Assembly: GCF_001437285.1 (NCBI RefSeq)
Contig: NZ_JQBF01000001.1
Coordinates: 62,001 to 126,000 of the forward strand
Source: Pediococcus pentosaceus
Lineage (GTDB): Bacteria > Bacillota > Bacilli > Lactobacillales > Lactobacillaceae
Direction: 5' to 3'
Length of the DNA stretch: 64,000 nt
Shown here: piece by piece, positions 17,297-26,592 of the stretch
How positions within the stretch are numbered: position 1 is the first letter of the stretch
Layout: each line of letters starts with the position of its first letter
Notes under the pieces: generated by a model
Told to the model about the DNA's origin: nothing
Databases searched by the model: none
What the model saw: only the letters and a program-made list of their open reading frames with translations
Translations under genes and position numbers: made by a program

Positions 17297-19396
17297 TTAG
17301 GATGTAATAATTTGAAGCTGTTGAGTACGTTGTAATTGTAGTGATTGAGCTTGATTAATCTCATCATAGAGCACAGTTGCCATTTCTGGGGTAATAACCC
17401 CACGGCTTACTCCACGTTGAATAAAGTTATATTCTTGCTGAAAGGCTTGAATGTATAAATCGCTACTTACAAAGACTGCCTGTTTATTATAATCATGACG
17501 AACCATTGAGCAGTATCGATTGATAGATCTACGAACGAGGTTAATATATTGGTTATTACTTTGTTTACGTAATAAGCGACCACGCAAAACATCGTCTAAG
17601 TATTTATCAGTAGAGTCGATCACTTCATTGTTGAGTTCCAAAAGAGCATCCCGAACATCCAGACGTTGTTGGAGCGTATCTGAAGGTTGAGCAGCCAACC
17701 ATTTTTGACGAGCAACGGTACGTTGATGTTTGGTGATTTGCCCATTTTTGACGTGCCAGAGGGCGTGTTTGCAAAGCCCTGATACCTTTTTAAAGTTCTT
17801 TTTAAATATATAATGTACTCGGTTAACAAAGTGTTCCCGAGGATTAAAGTTAGGAGCCACAAAATTATTTAGAATTTTTTCATAAATATTAACAACTTCT
17901 AAACTATATTTAGCTGAAATTGAAGGTCCATGAATGTAAGTGACAATGAAGTCTTTGGTTTCAAACATTAACTCCTGATATTCATCAAAATCAATAATTT
18001 GGCCGTTCAATGCCCCCTTTTGGGACTGCAACTGTTCCGTTAAGGCCTCGCGAACCGCGTGATCATCGATGGTATCACGTAGTTGTAAAGTAGCATAATC
18101 CACCATCTTGTTACGAATATGATCGATATCAGCGAGTGAATACTCCGTCGTTTTGACAGGAAGCATCAGCGGAAGACTGATAGCACTGACTAACATACTA
18201 ATTAAAATTACTAGCGTGGCAATCACAATTAATTCTTCACGATAAGGGAAGGGGTGACCTCCAATTCTAGTAGGAAGTGAAAAGGCCATCGCCAAAGTCA
18301 CGGTCCCATGCACACCACTAATTGCAAATATCCTTGACCATAGCTGATGCACGGATTTGTCATGAGGGCCTAAGAAATGGTCAGGATTGTCTGGATTTTC
18401 ATGAACAGACCACCAGTAACGGATAGCTAGCATTGATAGATAAATCAGTAAACTAATACCAATTAATTGAGCAATCGTCATCGTTCCCATCTGGATAAAA
18501 TCTTTCCAAACCATCGGTAAAGTCACTCCAAGGAATAAGAAAACGACGCTATTTAGGAAACTTGAGATAGTATTCCAGACGGTTGCTGAGGTAAGCTGAA
18601 CTCGAGTTGAAGTTAAACGGAGGCGTTCAGATTCCCAATTATGAACCATTCCAGTAGCAACGACGGCTAGAATGCCAGAAGTTCCCAAATGTTCAGCTAA
18701 AAGATAGACGAGAAAAGGGGTCAACAGACTAATCGGAATGATGATAGTTTCCGGATTATTAGCGCGCATGTTTAAATTAACGCGAAGAGAAACAATTAAA
18801 AAGCCGGCAATAATTCCAATGATTACGCCACCAAGCGCGACAAAAATAAAATGTTCGACTCCGGTAATTGCTGAAAAAGTTCCATTTTGTAAAACAGATA
18901 AAGCTAAATCAAGGATTACCAGTCCAGTGGCATCGTTAAATAAGGATTCTAGTTCTAAAGCTTCATTAACATTTTCGGGCATGGCAGTTCCGCTGGTCAT
19001 CGATTTAACAGCAACCGCATCGGTGGGAGTAACGATGGCTGCTAGGGCAATGGCCACTGGTAGCGTCCATTTGGTTTCAAAATTATTAGTTAAGATTCCA
19101 ACAACTAAAGCGCTGGCGCCAGCTAAAACTACCGACAGAAAAAATACCACGCGAAAACGTTGGCGAATTCGATTGAAGGATTGTTTTTGACCATCTATAA
19201 ACATGATAGGTGCAATAACCACTAACATAAAAAATTCTGGTCTTAATTCAAAATTATGAAATGCTGGGGTAAATGATAGGATTACTCCAACGATAATTAA
19301 AATAAATGCTTCGGGAATTCGAGGCACAAGTTGTTTAATAATATTAGATAAGATTACACCTGTTAAAAGTAGTGCAATTGTGTAAAATGTTTGCAA
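17297..19396 (-). CDS. CPA1 family Na+/H+ antiporter (NhaP/YjcE-like)
   Basis: A 699-residue membrane protein exchanging monovalent cations for protons. The first 415 residues contain about 12 membrane segments with FMLVVIAPIMFIDGQK, AAIVTPTDAVAV (the conserved ion-binding TPTD region), ESLFNDATGLV and SGVHGTVTLAMAFSLP, all typical of CPA1 exchangers. About 280 residues of soluble, helical C-terminal domain follow and probably regulate activity. The frame starts at TTG 19396 with an AGGTAG/AGGAG region upstream; the N-terminus MQTFYTIALLL suits the first helix. It is flanked by terminators, hence monocistronic. Confidence 0.9.
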   Translation of the reverse strand: MQTFYTIALLLTGVILSNIIKQLVPRIPEAFILIIVGVILSFTPAFHNFELRPEFFMLVVIAPIMFIDGQKQSFNRIRQRFRVVFFLSVVLAGASALVVGILTNNFETKWTLPVAIALAAIVTPTDAVAVKSMTSGTAMPENVNEALELESLFNDATGLVILDLALSVLQNGTFSAITGVEHFIFVALGGVIIGIIAGFLIVSLRVNLNMRANNPETIIIPISLLTPFLVYLLAEHLGTSGILAVVATGMVHNWESERLRLTSTRVQLTSATVWNTISSFLNSVVFLFLGVTLPMVWKDFIQMGTMTIAQLIGISLLIYLSMLAIRYWWSVHENPDNPDHFLGPHDKSVHQLWSRIFAISGVHGTVTLAMAFSLPTRIGGHPFPYREELIVIATLVILISMLVSAISLPLMLPVKTTEYSLADIDHIRNKMVDYATLQLRDTIDDHAVREALTEQLQSQKGALNGQIIDFDEYQELMFETKDFIVTYIHGPSISAKYSLEVVNIYEKILNNFVAPNFNPREHFVNRVHYIFKKNFKKVSGLCKHALWHVKNGQITKHQRTVARQKWLAAQPSDTLQQRLDVRDALLELNNEVIDSTDKYLDDVLRGRLLRKQSNNQYINLVRRSINRYCSMVRHDYNKQAVFVSSDLYIQAFQQEYNFIQRGVSRGVITPEMATVLYDEINQAQSLQLQRTQQLQIITS

Positions 19397-19446
19397 GGTT
19401 ACTACCTAATCTCCTATGAATAAAATTTATAGAAGTCATTATAACA

Positions 19447-19480
19447 AAAAATGAGATGATGACTTCATCGTCTCATTTTA
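19447..19480 (-). terminator. Intrinsic terminator of the lacI-type gene
   Basis: AAAATGAGATGATGA pairs with TCATCGTCTCATTTT (one G-U) with a 3-base loop and T-run on the minus strand. Confidence 0.85.
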
Positions 19481-19506
19481 CTACAGCATGTGATATTAGG
19501 ATGACG

Positions 19507-20439
19507 TTATCTGATGATAAATTCTGACTCGATGGAAACCGATTTGATAGCGCCCGTAATAGCAAGTTCGCAAGCGGCTTGACCAATCATTTTTAGATGG
19601 TGATCAATCGTGGGGATTTTTAATAGACTTCCAGATATTTGATTTTCCTGTCCCATTAAGGCCGGCAACTCTAAATTATTATCTAGGTAGTATTGATAAA
19701 TGCCAGCAATAATATCGTCGCTATTACCAAAAATGAAATCTGGCGTATCTCTTGCAATTAAATGAGCGGATTGGTAGCCATCATTGTAATTGTAGCAATC
19801 CGTATAGACTAAATTGGAGTCTGGGAAAGTTCCAAAAACTTTTTTGTAAGAGTGAAAAATAATTTTACTCGTGGCACTGTTTCCGTACGGACGACTTAAA
19901 ATAATAGCAATTTTGCTATAGCCACCTTGTTTAACCCATTCGAACGCCTGTTGATAGGTACTTTCACGGAGCGTATAGGCAGCCGCAATGGGATTGTCCT
20001 GTGGATTTTCACAGCATACGACGGGGCCATATTTTTGATATTTGATTAATTCAGTTAGTGGCAATTTGCGAGATATAAAAATTAGCGCATCAAAGGCTTT
20101 TCGGTGAAGTTTTTCTAAATATTTTTGTTCTAACTTTTCGTCATACTGAGATTCCAAAAAAAGGACATTATATTCAGCAGCAAAAGCTAAGTCCATAATT
20201 CCATGGGTTAACTCAGAAAAAAAGGGATGACGCATGTGAGGTACTACCACACCAATCGTAAACGTCTGGCCCTTACTCAGGTCACGAGCAATGGCATTGG
20301 GTACGTAGTCCATTTCGTCAATAATCCGTTTGATCTCCTTACTAGCTTTGTCAGAGACATAACCACTCTGATTGATAAAACGGGAAACGGTAGATGCTGA
20401 GTATCCAGATTTTTTAGCAATGGTTCTAATATTAGTCAT
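19507..20439 (-). CDS. LacI family transcriptional regulator
   Basis: A 310-residue repressor. Residues 1-55 hold the helix-turn-helix TIAKKSGYSASTVSRFINQ and the hinge YVPNAIARDLSKG; the rest is a periplasmic-binding-protein-like effector domain (IGVVVPHMRHPFFSEL). ATG 20439 has AGGA about 11 bases before it. It is divergent from a 94-residue orphan gene. Two LacI-type palindromes with CGCG centres lie in the shared region, so it probably controls both its own gene and the orphan. No sugar gene neighbours it directly on the same strand, so the effector is unknown; the trehalose cluster lies beyond the orphan but has its own TreR. Confidence 0.88.
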   Translation of the reverse strand: MTNIRTIAKKSGYSASTVSRFINQSGYVSDKASKEIKRIIDEMDYVPNAIARDLSKGQTFTIGVVVPHMRHPFFSELTHGIMDLAFAAEYNVLFLESQYDEKLEQKYLEKLHRKAFDALIFISRKLPLTELIKYQKYGPVVCCENPQDNPIAAAYTLRESTYQQAFEWVKQGGYSKIAIILSRPYGNSATSKIIFHSYKKVFGTFPDSNLVYTDCYNYNDGYQSAHLIARDTPDFIFGNSDDIIAGIYQYYLDNNLELPALMGQENQISGSLLKIPTIDHHLKMIGQAACELAITGAIKSVSIESEFIIR

Positions 20440-20494
20440 TATTATCAAGTCCTATTTTAAATTCGATTAAGGTCCATACCCTCATTTTAAAGTA

Positions 20495-20560
20495 TGAAAC
20501 GCGTTCCACAACCAATATTTTAACTTAGCAATCTTAAGGCTTGCTATGGTACGCGTTTCA
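20495..20560 (+). promoter_or_regulatory. Twin LacI-type operators in the divergent promoter region
   Basis: TGAAACGCGTTCCA (20495-20508) and TGGTACGCGTTTCA (20547-20560) are near-exact inverted copies, 52 bases apart centre to centre, about five helical turns, so looping is possible. The second overlaps a plausible promoter of the plus-strand gene. CcpA binding is an alternative reading. Confidence 0.7.
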
Positions 20561-20594
20561 TAGATTATGCTCTGTTTAAAGGAGGATGATTGAT

Positions 20595-20879
20595 ATGTAT
20601 ACGTATGTAGAAGTGACTTCAGAAGGTACCAGAGAGATTGGATATGCTCAAGTTAAGTTTAACGATGAAAAAATGATCTTAACTTTTTCAAATGGTTTAG
20701 GAATAACAAGAATGAAGTTCAATTTAGACGATATAGGATACGTTGCTGAGGGGCAATTTATCGGAGGTAACACTTTCACGTTAAATGCCGATGGTTATCG
20801 AATCACACTATACGAAGATGGACTGGCCACTTCGGATTATTTGAGAAACTACTTTAAATATTTATTGGTGCAAGTATAA
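20595..20879 (+). CDS. Hypothetical 94-residue protein divergent from a LacI regulator
   Basis: I do not recognise the family. ATG 20595 has GGAGG 9 bases upstream; ATG 20586 touches the GGAGG and is rejected. The protein is soluble and predicted to be mostly beta strands (MYTYVEVTSEGTREIGYAQV, then FNDEKMILTFSNG) with aromatic-rich ends and no cysteine or signal. Its promoter is bracketed by two LacI-type operators, and a terminator follows, so it is a single gene under the adjacent repressor. Such a dedicated regulator for one small protein is unusual. Confidence 0.6.
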   Translation: MYTYVEVTSEGTREIGYAQVKFNDEKMILTFSNGLGITRMKFNLDDIGYVAEGQFIGGNTFTLNADGYRITLYEDGLATSDYLRNYFKYLLVQV

Positions 20880-20906
20880 ACATGAAATTAAAATTAATGC
20901 TAGATA

Positions 20907-20950
20907 ATAAAAGTCCTTCAAGCTACTTAGTTAACTTGAAGGACTTATTT
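20907..20950. terminator. Bidirectional intrinsic terminator
   Basis: AAGTCCTTCAAG pairs with CTTGAAGGACTT and is flanked by A and T runs, between convergent genes. Confidence 0.88.
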
Positions 20951-20957
20951 TATTGCA

Positions 20958-22604
20958 CTAAATCAGAATTGCTATGGATTGATAAGGTTTCAATTTCAGC
21001 GTTGTTGTTAATTCAGGATTAGTCTCGTAGTTGTTAATCAAGATTTTAGCAGTTTCAGTGGTGTATTTACTAGGAATTGAGATGGTAGCATCATTTCCAT
21101 AGAAGTTATTGAGAACCAACAAGCTTTGGTCTTGATAGGTACGAATATAAGCGAATACAGAAGGGTGATTAAGTTCAAAGGATTGATAATCTCCTTCAGA
21201 AATAATGGAGAATTCTCGGCGAAGTCGAATTAATTTTTGGTAATAAGCAAAAATTTCACCGTGTTCTAGTTCATTTGCAACGTTGATTTCAGTTTGCTTA
21301 GTTGGTTTTAACCAAGGTTGAACTTCAGAAAAGCCAGCATATTTGGAATCATCCCAATGCATAGGAACTCGACTATTATCGCGAGCTTTAGACTTCACGA
21401 TTTCAAGTGCATCTTGAGGAGATTTGTTTTCTTTCAAGAGTCGTTGATAAGCGTTTAAGGCTTCTACATCAACATATTCGTCAATGTTTTGGTAATCTGG
21501 ATCGACCATGCCGATTTCTTCTCCCTGATAAATATAGGGCGTTCCACGAAGCAAATGCATCGTGGTGGCGAGCATTTCGGCAGACTTAGCTCGGTATTTA
21601 CCAGAATCTCCAAAGCGATTTAAGGCCCAAGGTTGATCGTGATTATTCCAGAAGAGGGCGTTCCATCCATCACCTTCATCCATGCCCACTTGCCAAGTAT
21701 TTATCGTCTTTTTAAGTGCAGCAAAGTCAAAAGGAACTTTCGTCCATTTTTGTCCGTGGTCGTAATCTACCTTCAAATGGTGGAAGGTGAAAGCCATGGT
21801 TAATTCATGTTCTTCCGGACGAGTATATTTCACACCATTTTCAACTGAAGCTGAAGAAAACTCTCCTACGGTAATTACTTCAGGGTCTTGAAGTGCAGCT
21901 TGATGCATTTCCTTAAGATAACTTTGAACGATAGGTGTATCGGTATACATAAATTTTGATTCTACGCCTTCAGGAGCGTCGGTTAACTCTACGTCCTTTC
22001 CAGTCACATTAATTACATCAAAGCGGAATCCCTTAACCCCCTTGGCATGCCAAAAATTAATGACCTTGAAAAGTTCTTGGCGAACTTCAGGGTTATGCCA
22101 GTCAAGATCGGCTTGATGCTCGTCGTATAAGTGTAAGAAATATTTACCGGTATCACCAAATTTAGCCCAAGCTGGTCCACCAAATTTAGAAGTCCAATTG
22201 TTGGGTAAATCACCATTTGGTTTAGGATCTCGAATGTAGAAGTATTTTTGATAGTGTTCGTCGCCAGCTAAGGCTTTTTGAAACCATTCATGCTCAGTAG
22301 AAATATGATTTAACACCATATCTAGCATAACTCCGACATGGATTTCCTTTAATTTACGGACTAATTCTTCAAAATCTGACATCGTACCAAAGACAGGGTC
22401 AATTTCATAGAAATTGGCAATGTCATAACCATTATCGTATTGAGGAGAAACGAAAAAAGGATTGAACCAAATCATATCGATATTCAACTTATCAATATAA
22501 GGAATTTTTTTGATAATTCCTTGTAAATCTCCAATGCCATCGTTGTTAGAATCATAGAATGATTTGGGATAAATTTGGTAAATAACCTTATTTTTAAAAT
22601 TCAT
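20958..22604 (-). CDS. treC: Trehalose-6-phosphate hydrolase (GH13)
   Basis: Splits imported trehalose-6-phosphate into glucose and glucose-6-phosphate. The 548-residue protein has the GH13 elements YQIYPKSFYDSNNDGIGDL, DMVLNHIS, the nucleophile region GFRFDVIN, the acid VGEFSS and NNHDQPW, and the length fits TreA/TreC. The start lies 2 bases past the treR stop with AAAGGA in the end of treR, so the two genes form one operon read away from treP. Gene context (TreR, trehalose-type PTS) supports trehalose over oligo-1,6-glucosides. Confidence 0.93.
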   Translation of the reverse strand: MNFKNKVIYQIYPKSFYDSNNDGIGDLQGIIKKIPYIDKLNIDMIWFNPFFVSPQYDNGYDIANFYEIDPVFGTMSDFEELVRKLKEIHVGVMLDMVLNHISTEHEWFQKALAGDEHYQKYFYIRDPKPNGDLPNNWTSKFGGPAWAKFGDTGKYFLHLYDEHQADLDWHNPEVRQELFKVINFWHAKGVKGFRFDVINVTGKDVELTDAPEGVESKFMYTDTPIVQSYLKEMHQAALQDPEVITVGEFSSASVENGVKYTRPEEHELTMAFTFHHLKVDYDHGQKWTKVPFDFAALKKTINTWQVGMDEGDGWNALFWNNHDQPWALNRFGDSGKYRAKSAEMLATTMHLLRGTPYIYQGEEIGMVDPDYQNIDEYVDVEALNAYQRLLKENKSPQDALEIVKSKARDNSRVPMHWDDSKYAGFSEVQPWLKPTKQTEINVANELEHGEIFAYYQKLIRLRREFSIISEGDYQSFELNHPSVFAYIRTYQDQSLLVLNNFYGNDATISIPSKYTTETAKILINNYETNPELTTTLKLKPYQSIAILI

Positions 22605-22606
22605 AG

Positions 22607-23329
22607 TTAGTGTCCTTTCAATTTTTGTCTTCTAGCGAAATCAACAAAACTAAATTTATCAGCTCGATGAATAGATTCGGTAAATTGGAACAACGTGGTG
22701 TCATTGAGATAAGTCATACTTCGAATTACTACGACGTCTTTGTGTGGTGGAATTTTTAATAATTGACGTTGGCGTTCAGTAGGCTCTTCAACCGTGATGG
22801 TTTTAGTAGCATAGCTAATATCCAGTCCAAGTTGGTCTTCGAAATATTCATACAGAGAATTTTCAGCAGCCATTTTTGGAATATCATTAACCACCTTTGA
22901 GAGTACGTAATCTATATCAATAATGATGGGTTCATCATTAATGGTTCTTAAACGTTCAATATAAGTAGCTTCTAACTCACTATTTTGATCGAGACCAAAA
23001 CCCTTGGTAGGCACCAAACGAGGCTCTAATGTAAGTACTTTTGTAGTTGAATGCATATTTTGTGATTGATTGAGCTCTTTGAACGATTTGATACCGGAAA
23101 CTGGGAAAACAAATCTAGAAACATCGAGGACGATTGATCCTTTGCCTTTAATTTTTTGAATGTAGCCCAGTTCTAGCAGGAGCACCAAAGCTTTTCGAAC
23201 AGTTTCACGTGAAGTTCCATATAGGTCGCAAAGTTCGTTTTCACTAGGTAAATAAGAACTGGCAGGATAGATACCATGAATAATTTTATTGGCGATATCT
23301 TGTTTTATTAAATCGTATTTACTTTCCAT
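22607..23329 (-). CDS. treR: Trehalose operon repressor, GntR/HutC type
   Basis: A 240-residue regulator with the GntR winged helix (YLPSENELCDLYGTSRETVRKAL, GYIQKIKGKGSIV) and a UTRA effector domain that in TreR senses trehalose-6-phosphate. It is the first gene of the treR-treC operon and faces treP. CTTGTATATACAAG operators in the shared region match known TreR palindromes, so it likely represses both directions. AAAGGGG lies about 10 bases before the ATG. Confidence 0.93.
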   Translation of the reverse strand: MESKYDLIKQDIANKIIHGIYPASSYLPSENELCDLYGTSRETVRKALVLLLELGYIQKIKGKGSIVLDVSRFVFPVSGIKSFKELNQSQNMHSTTKVLTLEPRLVPTKGFGLDQNSELEATYIERLRTINDEPIIIDIDYVLSKVVNDIPKMAAENSLYEYFEDQLGLDISYATKTITVEEPTERQRQLLKIPPHKDVVVIRSMTYLNDTTLFQFTESIHRADKFSFVDFARRQKLKGH

Positions 23330-23348
23330 ACAAGAGCTACCCCTTTCT

Positions 23349-23504
23349 TAGAAACGCTTACATTTTAACATGATGTAACTAGTATATACAAGGTAATATA
23401 ATTTATTATTTATCAATAACCTGTAATTAAAGGCGCTATCTTTATTGTTGACATCTTGTATATACAAGTTTATGATAAAAGCATGTTAAATAGCAAGCGC
23501 TTAC
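23349..23504. promoter_or_regulatory. tre divergent control region: two TreR operators, promoter, two cre-like sites
   Basis: The perfect palindrome CTTGTATATACAAG (23455-23468) lies between TTGACA (23448-23453) and TATGAT (23471-23476), 17-base spacing, for treP. A one-mismatch copy CTAGTATATACAAG (23379-23392) sits on the treR side. TAGAAACGCTTACA (23349-23362) and AGCAAGCGCTTACA (23491-23504) resemble cre boxes. The latter lies downstream of the treP promoter, as for CcpA roadblock repression. Confidence 0.85.
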
Positions 23505-23546
23505 AAATATATTGAAATTATATTAGAGCATGTGAGGAATAATCTT

Positions 23547-25520
23547 ATGAAAAAAACAAATGATAATCTCATAGTTGTAGCACCAGCAAGTGGTAAGGTG
23601 ATTCCACTTGAACAAGTAGAAGACCAAGTTTTTGCCCAAAAAATGATGGGGGAAGGTTTTGGGTTAGAACCTACTAACGGTAATCTAGTTGCTCCTGTGG
23701 CTGGGACAGTAATGATGGTAGCTGATAGTAAGCACGCAATTGGTATTAAAACTGATAGTGGTGTCGAAATATTGCTACATCTCGGAATTGATACCGTAGA
23801 ATTAAAGGGCACCCCATATGATCTTAAAGTTCAAGTTGGCGATCATGTAAAAGCAGGAAGTAGCCTAGGAACTTGGGACTTAGATTTAGTGCGTAATAAT
23901 GGCAAGCAAACTACTATAATCTTTGCAATCACTAATAGCAGTGAAGTGTTAGAGCAGTTGGAAATTGAAGCTGATACAGTTGAAGTAGGAAAAAATGTTG
24001 CAAATCTAAAATTAAAAACGGTTTCAGAAAAAGTGGAGCATTCTAAAAGTAATGAAGGCAATCGTTTTGAAAAAACAGCTCAAAAAGTAATTGATGCAGT
24101 GGGCGGACCCGACAATATCAATAGTGTGATTCACTGTATTTCTCGTTTACGCTTTTATTTGAAGGATATTAATAAACCCGACGATGATATTATTCGAAAT
24201 GACGACCATGTTATTGATATTATGCGTGCTCAAGGTCAATACCAAGTAGTGATTGGTCCAGATGTAGTCGATGTTTATGACGCAGTTATTGACCAATTAG
24301 GGACAGAATTTGGGGATGAAGAAGGAACCGAACAAGCCGTTAAAGCTACGCAACCACAAGGCCCTGATAACCGGAATTTCCTAGAAAAAACAAAAGATGG
24401 ATTTAATAATTTTATTGGTGTAATTACTGGTTCGATGAGCCCAGTGATTTGGTCATTGGCGGCAGCTGGTATTCTCAAGGGATTATTATCAGTCTTAACG
24501 ATGCCACAGATTGGGGAACTACTAAGTCCTAAAAGTAATTTATACATCATATTAAATGCCATTGGCGATTCAGTTTTCTTCTTCCTCCCAATTTTAGTAG
24601 GATTTTCTGCGGCAAAACGCATTGGTGGAGATCCAATCATCGCAGCCGTAATTGGTGGGGTATTGGTACATCCTACGCTAACTCCGTTGGCTGGAAAATC
24701 GTTAGGGATGTTGGGTGGATTTAACTTCCCAATGGTCCAATATTCATACTCGATTTTCCCGATGATTTTAGCTGCTTGGTTGGCATTTAAAATTGAAAAT
24801 TATTTGAAGAAACATTTACCAAGTTATCTAACCATGATTTTTGTTCCATTTATTACAATTCTGATTGTTAGTGGAATTACGATTTATATTACTGGCCCAG
24901 TCATTGTCGGCATTTCTAAATGGATTGCGGTAATGATTTCATGGGTACTGGTTCATAGTGGATGGGCATCAGGAATTCTAGTAGGTGGTTTCCATCAAGT
25001 ATTGGTAATCTTTGGTTTGCATTGGGGAATTACTCCATTGGTAGTTAATGACATAGCTACCACGGGACACAGTTACTTAAATGCTTTGATTTGCCAAACC
25101 ATGATTTCACAAGGTGCAGCTGTTTTAGCCGTGGCGATTAAGACTAAGAAAACTAACTTAAAGAGTTTATCATTTGCGGCTGCCATTTCAGCCTTTTGTG
25201 GAGTTACCGAACCCGCTATTTACGGGGTTAACCTCCGCTATAGAAGGGTCTTCATTTCTGGATTGATTGGTTCAGCATTTGGTGGATTTATAACCGGGTT
25301 GTTCCATGGTAATATGTACGGATTTGCCGGTTCATGGATTGGTTTTGCATCCTTCTTTAATCCAAGCAATCCGTCTGATTTAAGCAGCTTCTGGATTTTC
25401 TTGATTTCCTCAGTTGTATCTACCATTATTGCCTTTATTGCAGCATACGTTTGGGGCTACAATGACAAAATGGAAGTTGGTAAAAAGGTTGAAAAACCAA
25501 TTAACCCTAGTAAAAAATAA
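23547..25520 (+). CDS. treP: Trehalose PTS permease, domain order EIIA-EIIB-EIIC
   Basis: Imports trehalose as its 6-phosphate. The 657-residue protein has EIIA first (residues 10-145, phosphohistidine in LLHLGIDTVEL), then EIIB (about 175-260, phosphocysteine in IHCISRLRFYL), then EIIC with about 10 membrane segments (GVITGSMSPVIWSL, GGFHQVLVIFGLHWG, FCGVTEPAIYGVNLR). The A-B-C order differs from the more common B-C-A order of beta-glucoside-family permeases. ATG 23547 with GTGAGGA upstream is preferred over GTG 23532. It is driven by a promoter with a TreR operator and followed after 31 bases by a HAD phosphatase gene. Confidence 0.92.
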   Translation: MKKTNDNLIVVAPASGKVIPLEQVEDQVFAQKMMGEGFGLEPTNGNLVAPVAGTVMMVADSKHAIGIKTDSGVEILLHLGIDTVELKGTPYDLKVQVGDHVKAGSSLGTWDLDLVRNNGKQTTIIFAITNSSEVLEQLEIEADTVEVGKNVANLKLKTVSEKVEHSKSNEGNRFEKTAQKVIDAVGGPDNINSVIHCISRLRFYLKDINKPDDDIIRNDDHVIDIMRAQGQYQVVIGPDVVDVYDAVIDQLGTEFGDEEGTEQAVKATQPQGPDNRNFLEKTKDGFNNFIGVITGSMSPVIWSLAAAGILKGLLSVLTMPQIGELLSPKSNLYIILNAIGDSVFFFLPILVGFSAAKRIGGDPIIAAVIGGVLVHPTLTPLAGKSLGMLGGFNFPMVQYSYSIFPMILAAWLAFKIENYLKKHLPSYLTMIFVPFITILIVSGITIYITGPVIVGISKWIAVMISWVLVHSGWASGILVGGFHQVLVIFGLHWGITPLVVNDIATTGHSYLNALICQTMISQGAAVLAVAIKTKKTNLKSLSFAAAISAFCGVTEPAIYGVNLRYRRVFISGLIGSAFGGFITGLFHGNMYGFAGSWIGFASFFNPSNPSDLSSFWIFLISSVVSTIIAFIAAYVWGYNDKMEVGKKVEKPINPSKK

Positions 25521-25551
25521 TTTGTAAAAAGCTAATATGTAGGAGGCCACC

Positions 25552-26373
25552 ATGGGTATTCAATTAATTGCAAGTGATATCGACGGAACTTTTCTAAATG
25601 ATCAACAGGATTTTGACCATCAACGTTTTCAAGCTCAGTTAGACAAACTTAATGAACGAAAAATTAAATTTGTAGTAGCGAGTGGAAATCAGATGGCTCA
25701 TTGTCAGGAAGTATTTGCTGGCATTAAGGGTGATTTAACCTTTGTTGCCGAAGATGGTGCCCTTACGATTGAACAAGGGAAAATTTTAGACGATAATCCG
25801 CTAAAACCGGCTTTATTACACGACACAATTGAGTACTTATTGACGATTCCGATGTTTAAAGGCGTTGAGCTGATTCTATCGAGCCAACATCGTGCATTTA
25901 CTAATATGAAAATGGATAATCCGGAATGGCCCGTTAGCTCGTATTTTTACAGCCAATTAACCCCAGTGGATCACTTTAAAGACATTAAAGATCCGATTTA
26001 TAAGATTGATGCCCATTGGGTTGATATTGATAATGTGCGTGAACAAGCCGCCCTGTTAAAAACTGCCTTAGGGGATAGCTTGGGAAGTGTGATGAGCGGT
26101 TTCAATGGAATCGACATTACGATGCCCCATGTTACTAAAGCGTATGGACTTCAGCAATTACAAAATCGTTGGAAAGTTTCGATGGATGAAACGATGGCTT
26201 TTGGTGATACCCAAAATGACGAAGCCATGTTGCATCATGCGCGACTAGGCTATGCGATGAAAAATGCAGAACAAGAAGCACTGGACGCAACCGAATTGGT
26301 TACACCGTTGGATAACAACGATAGTGGAGTAATGGACATGATTGATCGGGTACTCCGTGGTGAAATTGAATAA
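25552..26373 (+). CDS. HAD-IIB (Cof-type) sugar-phosphate phosphatase
   Basis: A 273-residue cytosolic HAD hydrolase. Motif I is ASDIDGTFL, motif II VASGNQ, motif III lies around PHVTKAYG and motif IV is FGDTQNDEAML; the cap is type IIB, as in YidA/Cof proteins that remove phosphate from sugar phosphates or flavin mononucleotide. AGGAGG lies 6 bases before the ATG. It shares the treP transcript, so it may dephosphorylate excess sugar phosphate formed during trehalose uptake, but this is inference. A terminator follows. Confidence 0.88.
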   Translation: MGIQLIASDIDGTFLNDQQDFDHQRFQAQLDKLNERKIKFVVASGNQMAHCQEVFAGIKGDLTFVAEDGALTIEQGKILDDNPLKPALLHDTIEYLLTIPMFKGVELILSSQHRAFTNMKMDNPEWPVSSYFYSQLTPVDHFKDIKDPIYKIDAHWVDIDNVREQAALLKTALGDSLGSVMSGFNGIDITMPHVTKAYGLQQLQNRWKVSMDETMAFGDTQNDEAMLHHARLGYAMKNAEQEALDATELVTPLDNNDSGVMDMIDRVLRGEIE

Positions 26374-26398
26374 TTGATAGATTGTTCTTGGTTTATGG

Positions 26399-26447
26399 AC
26401 CGCTACTAGGATGGAATGCAATTTTCCATATAGTAGTGGTTTTTTGT
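26399..26447 (+). terminator. Intrinsic terminator
   Basis: ACCGCTACTA...GGAA pairs with TTCC...TAGTAGTGGT and is followed by TTTTTTG. It closes the treP-HAD unit. Confidence 0.85.
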
Positions 26448-26592
26448 ATGGTAATGGGTTTCAGGTTTACATGGGATAACCCTGATTATCCATAAGAAAA
26501 ACTTATGAAAAGCGGCAAGAATCGAAATTGGTTAGGAATGGGGGAGCTTGTAGAATAATTACATAATAAAAATTTGGATGCGGGTGATAGGA

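Noticed and set aside
18738-19190. Long plus-strand frame opposite the antiporter gene
   Set aside because: It mirrors the strongly conserved antiporter frame and encodes no recognisable protein.
24275-24640. Minus-strand frame opposite treP
   Set aside because: No ribosome site and it lies within the conserved EIIB-EIIC coding region; a shadow frame.
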